Positions 26,246-34,653 of a DNA stretch of 64,000 bases are shown here, piece by piece. Made by a program: the position numbers and the translations under genes. The DNA comes from Ancylobacter gelatini (GTDB lineage Bacteria > Pseudomonadota > Alphaproteobacteria > Rhizobiales > Xanthobacteraceae). How positions within the stretch are numbered: the first letter of the stretch is position 1; every line of letters starts with the position of its first letter. The notes under the pieces were generated by a model. The model saw nothing but the letters and a program-made list of their open reading frames with translations, had not been told where the DNA came from and ran no database searches. The stretch covers positions 558,001 to 622,000 of the forward strand of contig NZ_JAKVIL010000001.1 in the NCBI RefSeq assembly GCF_022601675.1. The letters are read 5' to 3'.

Positions 26246-27733
26246 TCAGGACACGCGGGAGCGCGGAGGGCCGAACAGGCGGCCGCGCAGCAGATAGGAT
26301 TTTCCATCGATGCCCTGCAGCGACACCTGCTGGCCGGGCCGCAGCATCACCCGCTGCGCGCCCCCACCGCCCAGTGCGACGCTGTAGGCCCTCGCTCGAA
26401 GCGCCTGTGTGAGCAATCCCGCCAGGAGCAGCAGCATCGCGACCGCCATGCCGGCCCCCGCATAAAGCGGCCAGACGGGGTAGCTGAGGATCACCCGGAT
26501 CGGGATCGTCGTGACGCGCTCGCGAACGGTGCGAAAATCGAAAAAGATGGCCGGCAGCTGCTTCTCGACGAATGCGCGCTGGCCCTCGCCGATCATGCCG
26601 CCACCGAACACCGCGGCGGCTTTTTCAATGAACGTATCGTCGAGATCGAAATTGAGATCGTTCAGGGTGATGCTGAGCTGGCCGTCCACCACGGTGTCCG
26701 TCGTCAGCAGGCCGGCCATCCCCGCAGGGCGCGGAATGCGCGGCACGGTCAGCGTGAACTGCAGGGGCGGCGACACCCGCCCGGTGCCGATATTCTGGAC
26801 GCGGGCCGGGTCGATCTGGACGGAGCCCGCCTGTTGCGGCCCCTCCCACGAGGCGCTGACGTGGCCAGTCAGTATCTTCTTGGGATAGGCGACATTGGCG
26901 ATCTCGCCCACGAAGCTGACCGTGGAGTCCTGGTCCGCGTCCAGCCCGCTGACAATGACGACCCCGTTCTCGATGGCGATCTGGCCATCGTCGCCGACCC
27001 CCTGAGGATGCATGCGCAATTCGAGCGTCTGCGGTTCCTGCGGTTTCAGGAAGATGGGGGGATCGGAGAACAGGGCGCGCAAGGGGGCCTGGGGACCCGT
27101 AATCACATCAAGGGCCCGTGCACCATCGGCGCCGTAGGCGATGCCATAAACGATGAAGCCCTTTTCGGAAAAATTAGGCCCCACAACCGGCATGCGCAGC
27201 GGGAAGGCGATGATCCGCGTGATGAATTCAGACCCGCGCAACAGATCATAAAATCCCCGCGTATTGTTTTCGACATCCTGACTGTTGTTCGGCGAATTCT
27301 TGTTGTTGCTCAGCATCCATATGATGCCGTCCTGCTGCTGCAACAGAGTGCCGAGCGTGGCTTGCAGCGCGCCGAGGAAATCGGCGTCGGCATAGCGGCC
27401 GTTTGGACGGCGGGGCAGGGTGATGGTCGCCAGTTGCAGGGCGACCGCCTGCGGATTGTAGGATCCCGCGTACAATATGTCGGGCGACGTCTGCCCCGGA
27501 ACCTGCCCATCCTGGTTGAAGGTCGCCACCGTGATATCCACCCCTTCGAGTTGGGTGGCCTCGATGAGCCTCTCGGCGAGGGCGATGAACTGTGACGCCG
27601 GATCGAGATAGTACGGCTCCATCCAGCCGGAATTCTGGACCAGATAAACCTGCCGTACCGAGGCGGCATCCGCCGGGCCGGCCGCCATCAGCAGCACAAC
27701 GCCCAGAACAATTCTCTGCAAACAATGGATCAT
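26246..27733 (-). CDS. Periplasmic degenerate vWA-like protein with C-terminal membrane anchor
   Basis: A 495-residue protein. It has a signal peptide (residues 1-24), then VYLVQNSGWMEPYYLD, which sits where a vWA domain has its DxSxS metal site but lacks the Asp, so a degenerate vWA fold is likely. Two to three beta-sandwich-like regions follow (about 220-400), then a membrane helix near 430-455 and a short soluble domain (GGGGAQRVMLRPGQQVSLQG) on the cytoplasmic side. The topology places the bulk outside the inner membrane. It is probably the envelope-facing partner in the tubulin operon. Confidence 0.7.
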   Translation of the reverse strand: MIHCLQRIVLGVVLLMAAGPADAASVRQVYLVQNSGWMEPYYLDPASQFIALAERLIEATQLEGVDITVATFNQDGQVPGQTSPDILYAGSYNPQAVALQLATITLPRRPNGRYADADFLGALQATLGTLLQQQDGIIWMLSNNKNSPNNSQDVENNTRGFYDLLRGSEFITRIIAFPLRMPVVGPNFSEKGFIVYGIAYGADGARALDVITGPQAPLRALFSDPPIFLKPQEPQTLELRMHPQGVGDDGQIAIENGVVIVSGLDADQDSTVSFVGEIANVAYPKKILTGHVSASWEGPQQAGSVQIDPARVQNIGTGRVSPPLQFTLTVPRIPRPAGMAGLLTTDTVVDGQLSITLNDLNFDLDDTFIEKAAAVFGGGMIGEGQRAFVEKQLPAIFFDFRTVRERVTTIPIRVILSYPVWPLYAGAGMAVAMLLLLAGLLTQALRARAYSVALGGGGAQRVMLRPGQQVSLQGIDGKSYLLRGRLFGPPRSRVS

Positions 27734-27752
27734 GGCCGCCGAACCTATGCGA

Positions 27753-29177
27753 TCACTGATCAGTCCCGGCTGACGGCAGCCGGAATCGATAGAAATCTCC
27801 AGTCAGCGCGGTGCCGACAACCAAACCTCCGGCGTCTCGATAAAGTATGATGTCGTATCTGGACCTGAATCGCAGCGTGATGTTCAGTTGATGAAGCTGG
27901 GCGCCGGCGTGCCAATAAAGACTTCCGGAGAAAATCTTGCCGTCACGCGGAGAGAAGAGCGCGTCGACTTCGGACACGCCGTCGGCGAGGACCAGCAGCG
28001 CGCTTTCGGTTCGTCCGCGCTCGTTCCGACCATAGGCGAGGGGAACCAGTGCCCGCTCGGCGCCGGCCTCGATCTGGAACGCGGTAATCTCATCGCTCCA
28101 CAGCGACGGGTAGTAATAGCGCCCGATATACCGACCTTCTCCCGCGCTCAGATGCGGGCCGTCGAGAGGGATCGGAACCGGCCGGCCCGCCAGATTGACG
28201 AAGGCGTAATGCGCGTCACTGCTCGCCAGTACGTAGATGGTCTCCCGCTCGTCCCTGAGCCGCGGAGCGCCGCGCACGGCCCTCATACCTGCCGAAAGAG
28301 ACCTGATGTGCGCCTCACGCCGGTCGAAGGCGGAGGTCAGCACCAGATAATCCGTCTCGCCGCACCAGAACGTGTCGGGGATGCGGGAGAGGTTCTGCAC
28401 GGGCACGTCGAACGCCCCGCCACCCGGCGCGCGCTGTCCCTCGACGATCATATCGTCGAGCCATTTGCCAGTCGCGATCTGATACCGCGCGAGTTTGACG
28501 GACGTGCCCCTGGCGACCGGGAAGACGATAATGTCATCCTCGATCAGCGCGGGAGTGCCGCAGGGCACGCAGTCCCCGAAGTCGTGAGGCGTGATGAGAG
28601 GCTCCGGAAGCCCCGGGACCAGCCGACCGATCACGGCGCTGTTGCCGAGAGCCATGGCGAAGCCCTGCGCGAAGGCACAGACGCCAAAGGCGTGCGATGG
28701 CAGCGTGGGCGGCGCCAGCCGGCGGGAGAGCTCCACCCACGACGTCTCGTTCAGGCGGAAGGAGAGGTTGCCGTGGCTGGTCAGACAGAAGAGCCGCGAC
28801 GGCGCGCCTGCACAGAACACGCAAATGGCGCCCGCCGGCATCGTGACGCGGAGTTTCTCGGGAGAGGACCGGAAGCTGACGCCGCTGAGAATGGCCGGAA
28901 AGCCATCACGCTCATAACCGGGATAGCTTGCGAGCTGGCCCGAGGACGGCGGCGATTTCAGCTCTCCTCCGGTGGCCGGATCATAACGGAACTGAACTGG
29001 AAACGGCGCCCCGGTTTCAGAAACGGGAAACGCACCCAGCATGAAACGCGGATCCTCGGGTGTCAGCACTTCGCCGTTCCACCGCAAGCCGACCACCCGC
29101 TGATCGTGGAACACCCAATCCAGTTCCGGACCGGGGACCGGGGACGGCAACGGCCAATGCGTTTCTTCGGACACCAT
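27753..29177 (-). CDS. Unknown 474-residue beta-rich protein of tubulin operon
   Basis: No signal peptide or membrane helix is visible, so it is probably cytoplasmic. The sequence is rich in short strands ending in turns (LDWVFHDQRVVGLRWNGE, FWCGETDYLVLTSAFDR, YVLASSDAHYAFVNLAG), suggesting a beta-propeller or similar fold. It has several cysteines (CVFCAG, CVPCG) without a clear metal site. I do not recognise the family. The ATG directly follows the stop of the zinc-ribbon gene (TGAATG), implying translational coupling. Confidence 0.75.
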   Translation of the reverse strand: MVSEETHWPLPSPVPGPELDWVFHDQRVVGLRWNGEVLTPEDPRFMLGAFPVSETGAPFPVQFRYDPATGGELKSPPSSGQLASYPGYERDGFPAILSGVSFRSSPEKLRVTMPAGAICVFCAGAPSRLFCLTSHGNLSFRLNETSWVELSRRLAPPTLPSHAFGVCAFAQGFAMALGNSAVIGRLVPGLPEPLITPHDFGDCVPCGTPALIEDDIIVFPVARGTSVKLARYQIATGKWLDDMIVEGQRAPGGGAFDVPVQNLSRIPDTFWCGETDYLVLTSAFDRREAHIRSLSAGMRAVRGAPRLRDERETIYVLASSDAHYAFVNLAGRPVPIPLDGPHLSAGEGRYIGRYYYPSLWSDEITAFQIEAGAERALVPLAYGRNERGRTESALLVLADGVSEVDALFSPRDGKIFSGSLYWHAGAQLHQLNITLRFRSRYDIILYRDAGGLVVGTALTGDFYRFRLPSAGTDQ

Positions 29178-29942
29178 TCAACGGCTCCCACCGTTGGCGG
29201 AGCGAACGACCGTCAACGAGGCCGGGGTCGACACAGCACGTACATCGATGGACGAGACATCTTTCAGATCGACGGCGACGGGCGTGTTGCCGGCTACCAG
29301 ATAGAGCTGACCTTTGCTGCGCACGCGAATGGGCTCCGATGCCACCAACGACACAGTGGGGCGTGCCGCGTCCGGTGGGAGAGGGACTTCGGTCCAGTTG
29401 TTGGGCACGTCGATGCGGGTGCGCTGTTCGGGAGTGGCCGCAGCGAGGGTGCCTGGACGGGGCGTCGGCAGAGGTGTCAGCTTTGCCTGCGGCGCGGGCG
29501 CCGCGACGGGTGGCGTGCTGGCCGCGGGATGGGAGCCGATGCTCCTCACAGCGAGCAGCCCGGCCCCCGGCACCAGCACGATCATCGCGGCCATGGCCAG
29601 CCTGCGGACGCCGCGACGTCTGGGCGGCCCCCGAAGCTCGGCAGCGGCCGGCGGCACCGGGGCAACAACGGGAAGAGACGGGCTGGCGGATGACTGCGGC
29701 AGGACCGCCGGGGCAGCACGCGGCGGCGTGCGGATCGCCGGCTCGGGAATTGGCGGAGCCTTCGGCGGCCGCGCTGGCGGAACACGGTCGGTCACCACGC
29801 GTGGCGCCGGAATGGCCGGGCCGGGCCTGCGAAACGCCATCACGCCGCAGAATGGACAAAAGAAAACGTCGGCCCTCAGCTCTTCCTTACAGGACGAGCA
29901 CGAAGGCGCCACCTCTGCTGCTTGCCGATCCCCAACCCGCAT
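29178..29942 (-). CDS. Zinc-ribbon, Pro-rich single-pass membrane protein, first gene of tubulin operon
   Basis: A 254-residue protein. It opens with a zinc ribbon (SCSSC at 14-18 and CPFC at 29-32), followed by about 70 residues very rich in Pro and Ala, a basic stretch RRRGVRR, one membrane helix (LAMAAMIVLVPGAGLLAV) and a periplasmic beta-rich tail. Zinc ribbon and Pro-rich part are thus cytoplasmic. The start is ATG 29942 with a near-perfect AGGAGGTG nine bases upstream, the strongest Shine-Dalgarno in the operon, consistent with the first gene. An upstream extension is not needed. Confidence 0.8.
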   Translation of the reverse strand: MRVGDRQAAEVAPSCSSCKEELRADVFFCPFCGVMAFRRPGPAIPAPRVVTDRVPPARPPKAPPIPEPAIRTPPRAAPAVLPQSSASPSLPVVAPVPPAAAELRGPPRRRGVRRLAMAAMIVLVPGAGLLAVRSIGSHPAASTPPVAAPAPQAKLTPLPTPRPGTLAAATPEQRTRIDVPNNWTEVPLPPDAARPTVSLVASEPIRVRSKGQLYLVAGNTPVAVDLKDVSSIDVRAVSTPASLTVVRSANGGSR

Positions 29943-30387
29943 CGCCCAACACCTCCTATAGTTGCAATACCTCAATTTTTGCACCAAGGGAAGAAGGTAC
30001 ATTAGTCCGGCAAGGAGGCCGGGATGTGCGCGTTTTTGTACCTTTTCAATGAGTTAGAGGCCGCGCTCGCGCGCCTGCGGCGAGGATACACCCAGCGGAC
30101 TTGTAAATATCTGTGGTTGCATTTCTGTCGCCGGCCCTGGGCAGCGCCCTAAGGTCCGCTGCAGGAGGACGACGGCCCGAGATCTCACGACCTACGCAAC
30201 CGCAGAGCGCTGCGCGTCAGACCGGCCACGCGGTTGAATCACGCCTGTCGCGACGCGGGAGCGATGCGGTGCCTGGAGCGCCCGGCTTCGCAGGCAGCCG
30301 GGATTTTCCGACGTTGCGCTTCAGCCGATCATAGAGGCCAGACGGCGGCTGCGAGCCAGCGCGACAGAGGCGCAGGGACGCCCGCCC
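29943..30387. other. Intergenic region upstream of tubulin operon
   Basis: This 445-base gap lies between the end of tamB and the start of the zinc-ribbon gene. It holds the inverted repeat listed separately, a palindrome CCGGC-AAGGAG-GCCGG at about 30008-30023, and a 42-codon plus-strand open frame (30024-30152) whose AT-rich codons differ from real genes here. The stretch 30150-30387 shows no gene, RNA or clear terminator. Confidence 0.5.
29994..30044 (-). promoter_or_regulatory. Candidate operator: AAGGTACA...TGTACCTT inverted repeat
   Basis: Perfect 8-base arms at 29994-30001 (AAGGTACA) and 30037-30044 (TGTACCTT), with centres 43 bases apart, about four helical turns. They lie 52-102 bases upstream of the first gene of the tubulin operon. 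A weak promoter-like TTGGTG with 17-base spacing lies between this repeat and the start. The dyad could bind a regulator in two half-turn-phased sites; this is inference. Confidence 0.35.
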
Positions 30388-33300
30388 TCAGTAATCCCAC
30401 TGCGCGCCGATGCCGACTTCCGCCGAGCCATCGGCGCCGGTCGCGCCTTGCAGGCGAATGCGGTTGGTCACGTCGACATCCACCGTCACCCGGCTGGAGT
30501 TCGGCGTGGTGCCCTGCCGCACGCCGAGATAGATGTTGTCGTTCAGCCGCTTGCCGAGGCCGACCTGTCCGCCGGTGCCCGCGGAGTCGGTGCCGACATC
30601 CAGCGCGTCAACGCCGAGGGAGCGGCGCACGCTGTCGAGCATGCCGGCGCCGCCGGAAAACTGCGCGATGGTCTGGGCTACCTGCACCGCCTGGCCGGCT
30701 GTCAGCGAGCCGGCCGAGCGTCCGAACATCAGCCGTGCCAGCACTTCGTCCTGCGGCAGGGTGGGTGTGGAGGTGAAGCTGATCTCCGGCTGGGAGGCCG
30801 GGCCGGTGACCAGGATCCGCGCGGTCACGTCGGCGCTTGTGGTTTCGGCGACGAAGTCCAGCTCGGGATCGGTGCTGCCGGCAAAGGTGACGCGCCCGCG
30901 CGTGAAAGTGAGACGGCGGCCGAGAATGTCGAAGCTGCCCCGCCGCATCTCGAAGGCGCCGTTGGTCACCGGAGCCGCGGAGGTGCCGGTCACGCGGATC
31001 TCGCCGCCCAGCTCGGCATTGATGCCGAGGCCGCGCACGAACACATTGTTCGGAGCCGAGACGGTGAGGTCGAGCGGCATGCCGCCGCTGGCGGGCGCCC
31101 GACGGCTGGCAGCGGCACGACCGGCCGTGCGGCGCGTGTTGCGGGGCCCGGCATTGACATGGCGCACATTCAGGTTCTGCACACCGCCGGGGAAGCGGTC
31201 GGGAATGTTGACGTCAAGCGCCCGCACCACCAGCCGGCCGGTGATGCGCGGATCGACGAGGAACGCGCCCTCGACCGCGACCCGGCCCTCGGCGACGAGA
31301 CGCATCAGGTCGCTATTGATCAGGCCGGCATTGGTGAGGTCCACCTCGATGCGGCCGGGGAAGCCGGCGGCCGCGTCCAGCCCGACATTGCCGCGCCCGC
31401 TCAGGCTGCCGCCATTGGAGGTGCGCGCGGAGAAGGAAGTGACGGTCACCGAGCGCTCGCTGCCGGTGAGCACGGCGGTGATCTGGTCGAGCGCCACGCC
31501 GTTCACGCTGTCGTCGAAACGTCCGCCCGAAACACGCACTGTGCCGCCGGCGCGAGGCGCGGCCGGGGTGCCTCGCAGCGTGGCGTCGATATTGGCGATG
31601 CCGGAAACCCGCGCTCCCGATGTGGCCAGCGCCGTGTTGGCGATGGCGAGATTGACCGCGCCGCGAATAGCGAGGTCCAACTCGCCGGCCGCCACCGGCA
31701 CCGAGCCGGTGATGGTCAGCGCCTGCAGGTTTTGCCCGGAAATGGTCGCGCGTATGCCGGCGCGGCCATCGGCCAGCGTTCCCTGCGCGGCGATGTCGAA
31801 CGGGCCGGCACCTTGCTGCGCGAGCACGGGCGAACTCAGCCGGGTGATCCGCAGCTCGTAATTCCCGCCGGGGGCCGCCGGCGTGCCGGTGATGCGGGCA
31901 TTGCCGGCGAGCGTGCCGGACAGGCCGAGGCCGGGGGAGGCGAGGTCGGCAAGCGCCAGCGGCAGGGCGCGCAGGTCGACATTGAGGTCGAGCCGCTGGC
32001 CCGCCGAGCCGGAAACCGTGGCGCTGCCGCCGCCGGTCGCAAGCGCGAGGCGGTCGATGGTAACGGTGCCGTCGACGAGGGTGAAGGTGGCCGGCGCGCT
32101 GGTGGCGACGCGCACCCCGGTGCGCTCCGCGGTGAGCCGGTCGAGGCGCAGGACCGCACCGCCTTCGCGGGGGGTCAGACGGCCGGCGGCGCGCAGCGTG
32201 GTGCCTTCGGCGAGCGCATCCACGGTGAGATCGGTGCCTTCCAGGCCGCCCTTGGCAACCACCGACGCATTGGCGATCCGCACGCCCGAAGCGTCCACGC
32301 CGCTGAGATTTATGGTGCCGTCGAGCAGGGGAATCCCGGTCGGGTCGGTGACGGTCGCATCGATGCGCGCGCTCCCGACGCGCTGGCCGGCGGCCGCGAT
32401 ATCCGCGCCGTCGGCCTTCACCGCCACGCGCTGCCGGCCCTCATCACTGCTCAGCGTCACGTCGGCATTGAGCTGGCCCGCGAGCGGGGTCAAGGCGAGG
32501 GCGGAGAGGTCCGCGAGATTACCGGCCGCGACGATGAGCCGGCCGTCAAGGAGGCCGGACGCTTCCGTGAGGGTGAGGTCGCCCTTGGCGTTCACTGAAC
32601 CGATGGCGACGTCGAGGCCCCGCAGCCGGCGGGTGCCGGGCTCGCTGGAGAGCGCGCCGCTACCCGTGGCGGGGCGGCCGGCGACATCGCCGGTGAGCCG
32701 GAAGGTGCCGCCGACATTGCCTGTCAGGTCGGTCGCGTTCAGGTCGAGCGCCAGGTTTTCGATCGGCTGCTTCATCGCGGTGCCGCGTGGAATCTCGATC
32801 CGCGCCGTCGCGCCCAGATTGGCGAGATCGCCGGTGAACGCGGCCTGCGCGTTCATGGCGCCGGTCAGTCGGGGGTCGAGGCGGGAGAGGTCGCTGAGCG
32901 CCACACTGGCCTGGAGATCCGCCAGAGTCTCGGCGATGCGGCCATTGACATCGAGTTGAAGTCCGTCGGCGATCAGCTTGAGATCGTTGATGGAAATCGC
33001 ATTGGCGCCGCCGCGGGCGAGCGCGCCTTCCAGCGTCGTGGTGCGGCCGAACAATTCGTCCACGGCGGCGATACCGGTGGAAATACCGGAGGTGCTGCCT
33101 TTGACGTCGAGACTGATGCGGCTGAAATCGGCGCTCGCATCCACTGTGATGTCGGCCCGTGCCTCGCCCGCCAGTGTGCGGCCGGCAAGCGGGGACAGTG
33201 CGGCGAGGTTCAGCCGCTCCAGATGCAGGGTGCCGTCGATGTCGCGGGCGTCCGCGGTTCCGGCGAAGCGGGCGGTGAGCGCGGTGAGTTCGATGGCGAG

Positions 33301-34653
33301 CGCGGTGAGAACCGGCTCGCCGCCGGCCGGCCGGTTGGCCGTCGCGGAGAAGCGTCCGGTGGTACCAAGCGCGCTGGCGACCTGCGGGTCGGAGGCCGAG
33401 AGGCCCGAGGCGTCACCTGTCACGGTGATGGCGAGGTTGCCGGCCGGGTCGGGTACGGTGCCGGCGGCCAGTGTCACCGTCTGGGCGCCGTAGCCGGCGC
33501 CGGAGAGGCCGGAAGCGGCCACATTGGTCACCAGCGTCGGCGCCTGCAGCGTGCCCTTCAGCGTGCCGTCCAGGGCGACCGAGCCCCAGTTCACGCCCGG
33601 CGCCAGCGCGGCGAAGCGGGCGGCCTCACCCAGCGTGACATGGAAGGCGAGGTCCGGGATGTTGGCGGACGCATCGAAGGTTCCGGTGGCGGAGGCACCG
33701 AAGCCGGCGGCACGCGCGGTCGCGGTCTCGATGGTGACGAGGAGGGCCGGATCGACCAGCGCCGCGCCGGCGAGTTCCGTGCGTCCCTCGAACAGCGGGG
33801 CGAGATCGGCCGGCAGCAGCTTCGCCATGTCAGCATCGAGAGCGAAGGTGACACGATGGCCCTGCGGAACGGCGCGGATGCCGGCAACGCCGCCGATCTG
33901 CGCCGCATCGCCCGCGGAGAGGTTCAGCCGGCCGTCCCACGCATCGAGCGTGCCGGTGCCCTTGAGCGTGGCGTCGAGTTCGGGGAGGCCGTCCATGCCG
34001 GCGGCGCGTGCGATCAATCCGCCGGCAGGTTCCTGCGCCGTGAGGTCGAGGTCGAGCTGCCCGGTCTCGGGCGCAAACCGTGCGGTGCCGGCGATCTTGC
34101 CCGGCGCGTCGTGGCGTTCCAGCGCGAAATCGAGCGACAGCGCGCGGCCCAGCGCGGCGAGGTCGGCCGAGGCCTGGAGCGAGAGCGTCGCCTCATGGCC
34201 GACCACCGGCTCGGCCAGCGCGATCTCGTCGATGGCGAAGCGGGCGACATGAACCGGCAAGGCGAAGGAAGACCCTTCGCTGGCGGGCTCCACCGGGGTC
34301 TGCGCGGGCAGCGGCATCCGCGCGACCGCGACCTTGGCGATATCGAGCGCGGTCACATCGACCCGCCCGCTCAGCAGGGCAAGCGGGCTCCAGTCGAGGC
34401 GGATGGCATCGATGCGCGCGAATTCGCCCTCGCGGTCGGCGAGCGTGACCGCGCCGACGCTCATCTGCGAAGGGATGAAGCCGCCGATGTCGGAAATCTC
34501 GATCCGCAGGTCCGGCGTCGAGGCCAGCGAGGAGGCGAGGCGCGCCAGCACGGACTTGCCGGGCCCGGTCTGGATCGCGCCGAACAGCAGGGCGAGCAGA
34601 ACCACCAGGCCGACGACCAGATAGGCGAATGATTTGAGGATGCGCCTGACCAT
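30388..34653 (-). CDS. tamB: TamB, translocation and assembly module / lipid transport protein
   Basis: A 1421-residue protein with one N-terminal membrane anchor (FAYLVVGLVVLLALLFGAI), a very long repetitive beta-rich body rich in Ala/Gly/Thr, as expected for a periplasm-spanning beta-taco, and the C-terminal DUF490 hallmark PTLPQDEVLARLMFGRSAGSL followed by a final IGAQWDY. It works with TamA in outer-membrane biogenesis and probably phospholipid transport. It overlaps tamA by four bases (ATGA). Confidence 0.93.
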   Translation of the reverse strand: MVRRILKSFAYLVVGLVVLLALLFGAIQTGPGKSVLARLASSLASTPDLRIEISDIGGFIPSQMSVGAVTLADREGEFARIDAIRLDWSPLALLSGRVDVTALDIAKVAVARMPLPAQTPVEPASEGSSFALPVHVARFAIDEIALAEPVVGHEATLSLQASADLAALGRALSLDFALERHDAPGKIAGTARFAPETGQLDLDLTAQEPAGGLIARAAGMDGLPELDATLKGTGTLDAWDGRLNLSAGDAAQIGGVAGIRAVPQGHRVTFALDADMAKLLPADLAPLFEGRTELAGAALVDPALLVTIETATARAAGFGASATGTFDASANIPDLAFHVTLGEAARFAALAPGVNWGSVALDGTLKGTLQAPTLVTNVAASGLSGAGYGAQTVTLAAGTVPDPAGNLAITVTGDASGLSASDPQVASALGTTGRFSATANRPAGGEPVLTALAIELTALTARFAGTADARDIDGTLHLERLNLAALSPLAGRTLAGEARADITVDASADFSRISLDVKGSTSGISTGIAAVDELFGRTTTLEGALARGGANAISINDLKLIADGLQLDVNGRIAETLADLQASVALSDLSRLDPRLTGAMNAQAAFTGDLANLGATARIEIPRGTAMKQPIENLALDLNATDLTGNVGGTFRLTGDVAGRPATGSGALSSEPGTRRLRGLDVAIGSVNAKGDLTLTEASGLLDGRLIVAAGNLADLSALALTPLAGQLNADVTLSSDEGRQRVAVKADGADIAAAGQRVGSARIDATVTDPTGIPLLDGTINLSGVDASGVRIANASVVAKGGLEGTDLTVDALAEGTTLRAAGRLTPREGGAVLRLDRLTAERTGVRVATSAPATFTLVDGTVTIDRLALATGGGSATVSGSAGQRLDLNVDLRALPLALADLASPGLGLSGTLAGNARITGTPAAPGGNYELRITRLSSPVLAQQGAGPFDIAAQGTLADGRAGIRATISGQNLQALTITGSVPVAAGELDLAIRGAVNLAIANTALATSGARVSGIANIDATLRGTPAAPRAGGTVRVSGGRFDDSVNGVALDQITAVLTGSERSVTVTSFSARTSNGGSLSGRGNVGLDAAAGFPGRIEVDLTNAGLINSDLMRLVAEGRVAVEGAFLVDPRITGRLVVRALDVNIPDRFPGGVQNLNVRHVNAGPRNTRRTAGRAAASRRAPASGGMPLDLTVSAPNNVFVRGLGINAELGGEIRVTGTSAAPVTNGAFEMRRGSFDILGRRLTFTRGRVTFAGSTDPELDFVAETTSADVTARILVTGPASQPEISFTSTPTLPQDEVLARLMFGRSAGSLTAGQAVQVAQTIAQFSGGAGMLDSVRRSLGVDALDVGTDSAGTGGQVGLGKRLNDNIYLGVRQGTTPNSSRVTVDVDVTNRIRLQGATGADGSAEVGIGAQWDY

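Noticed and set aside
30024-30152. 42-codon plus-strand frame with AAGGAGG five bases upstream
   Set aside because: The Shine-Dalgarno-like bases form the loop of a CCGGC/GCCGG palindrome, codon use is AT-rich unlike neighbours, and the product has no recognisable features.
32956-34632. 558-residue plus-strand frame inside tamB
   Set aside because: Shadow of tamB; composition is Gly/Arg-rich without domains.
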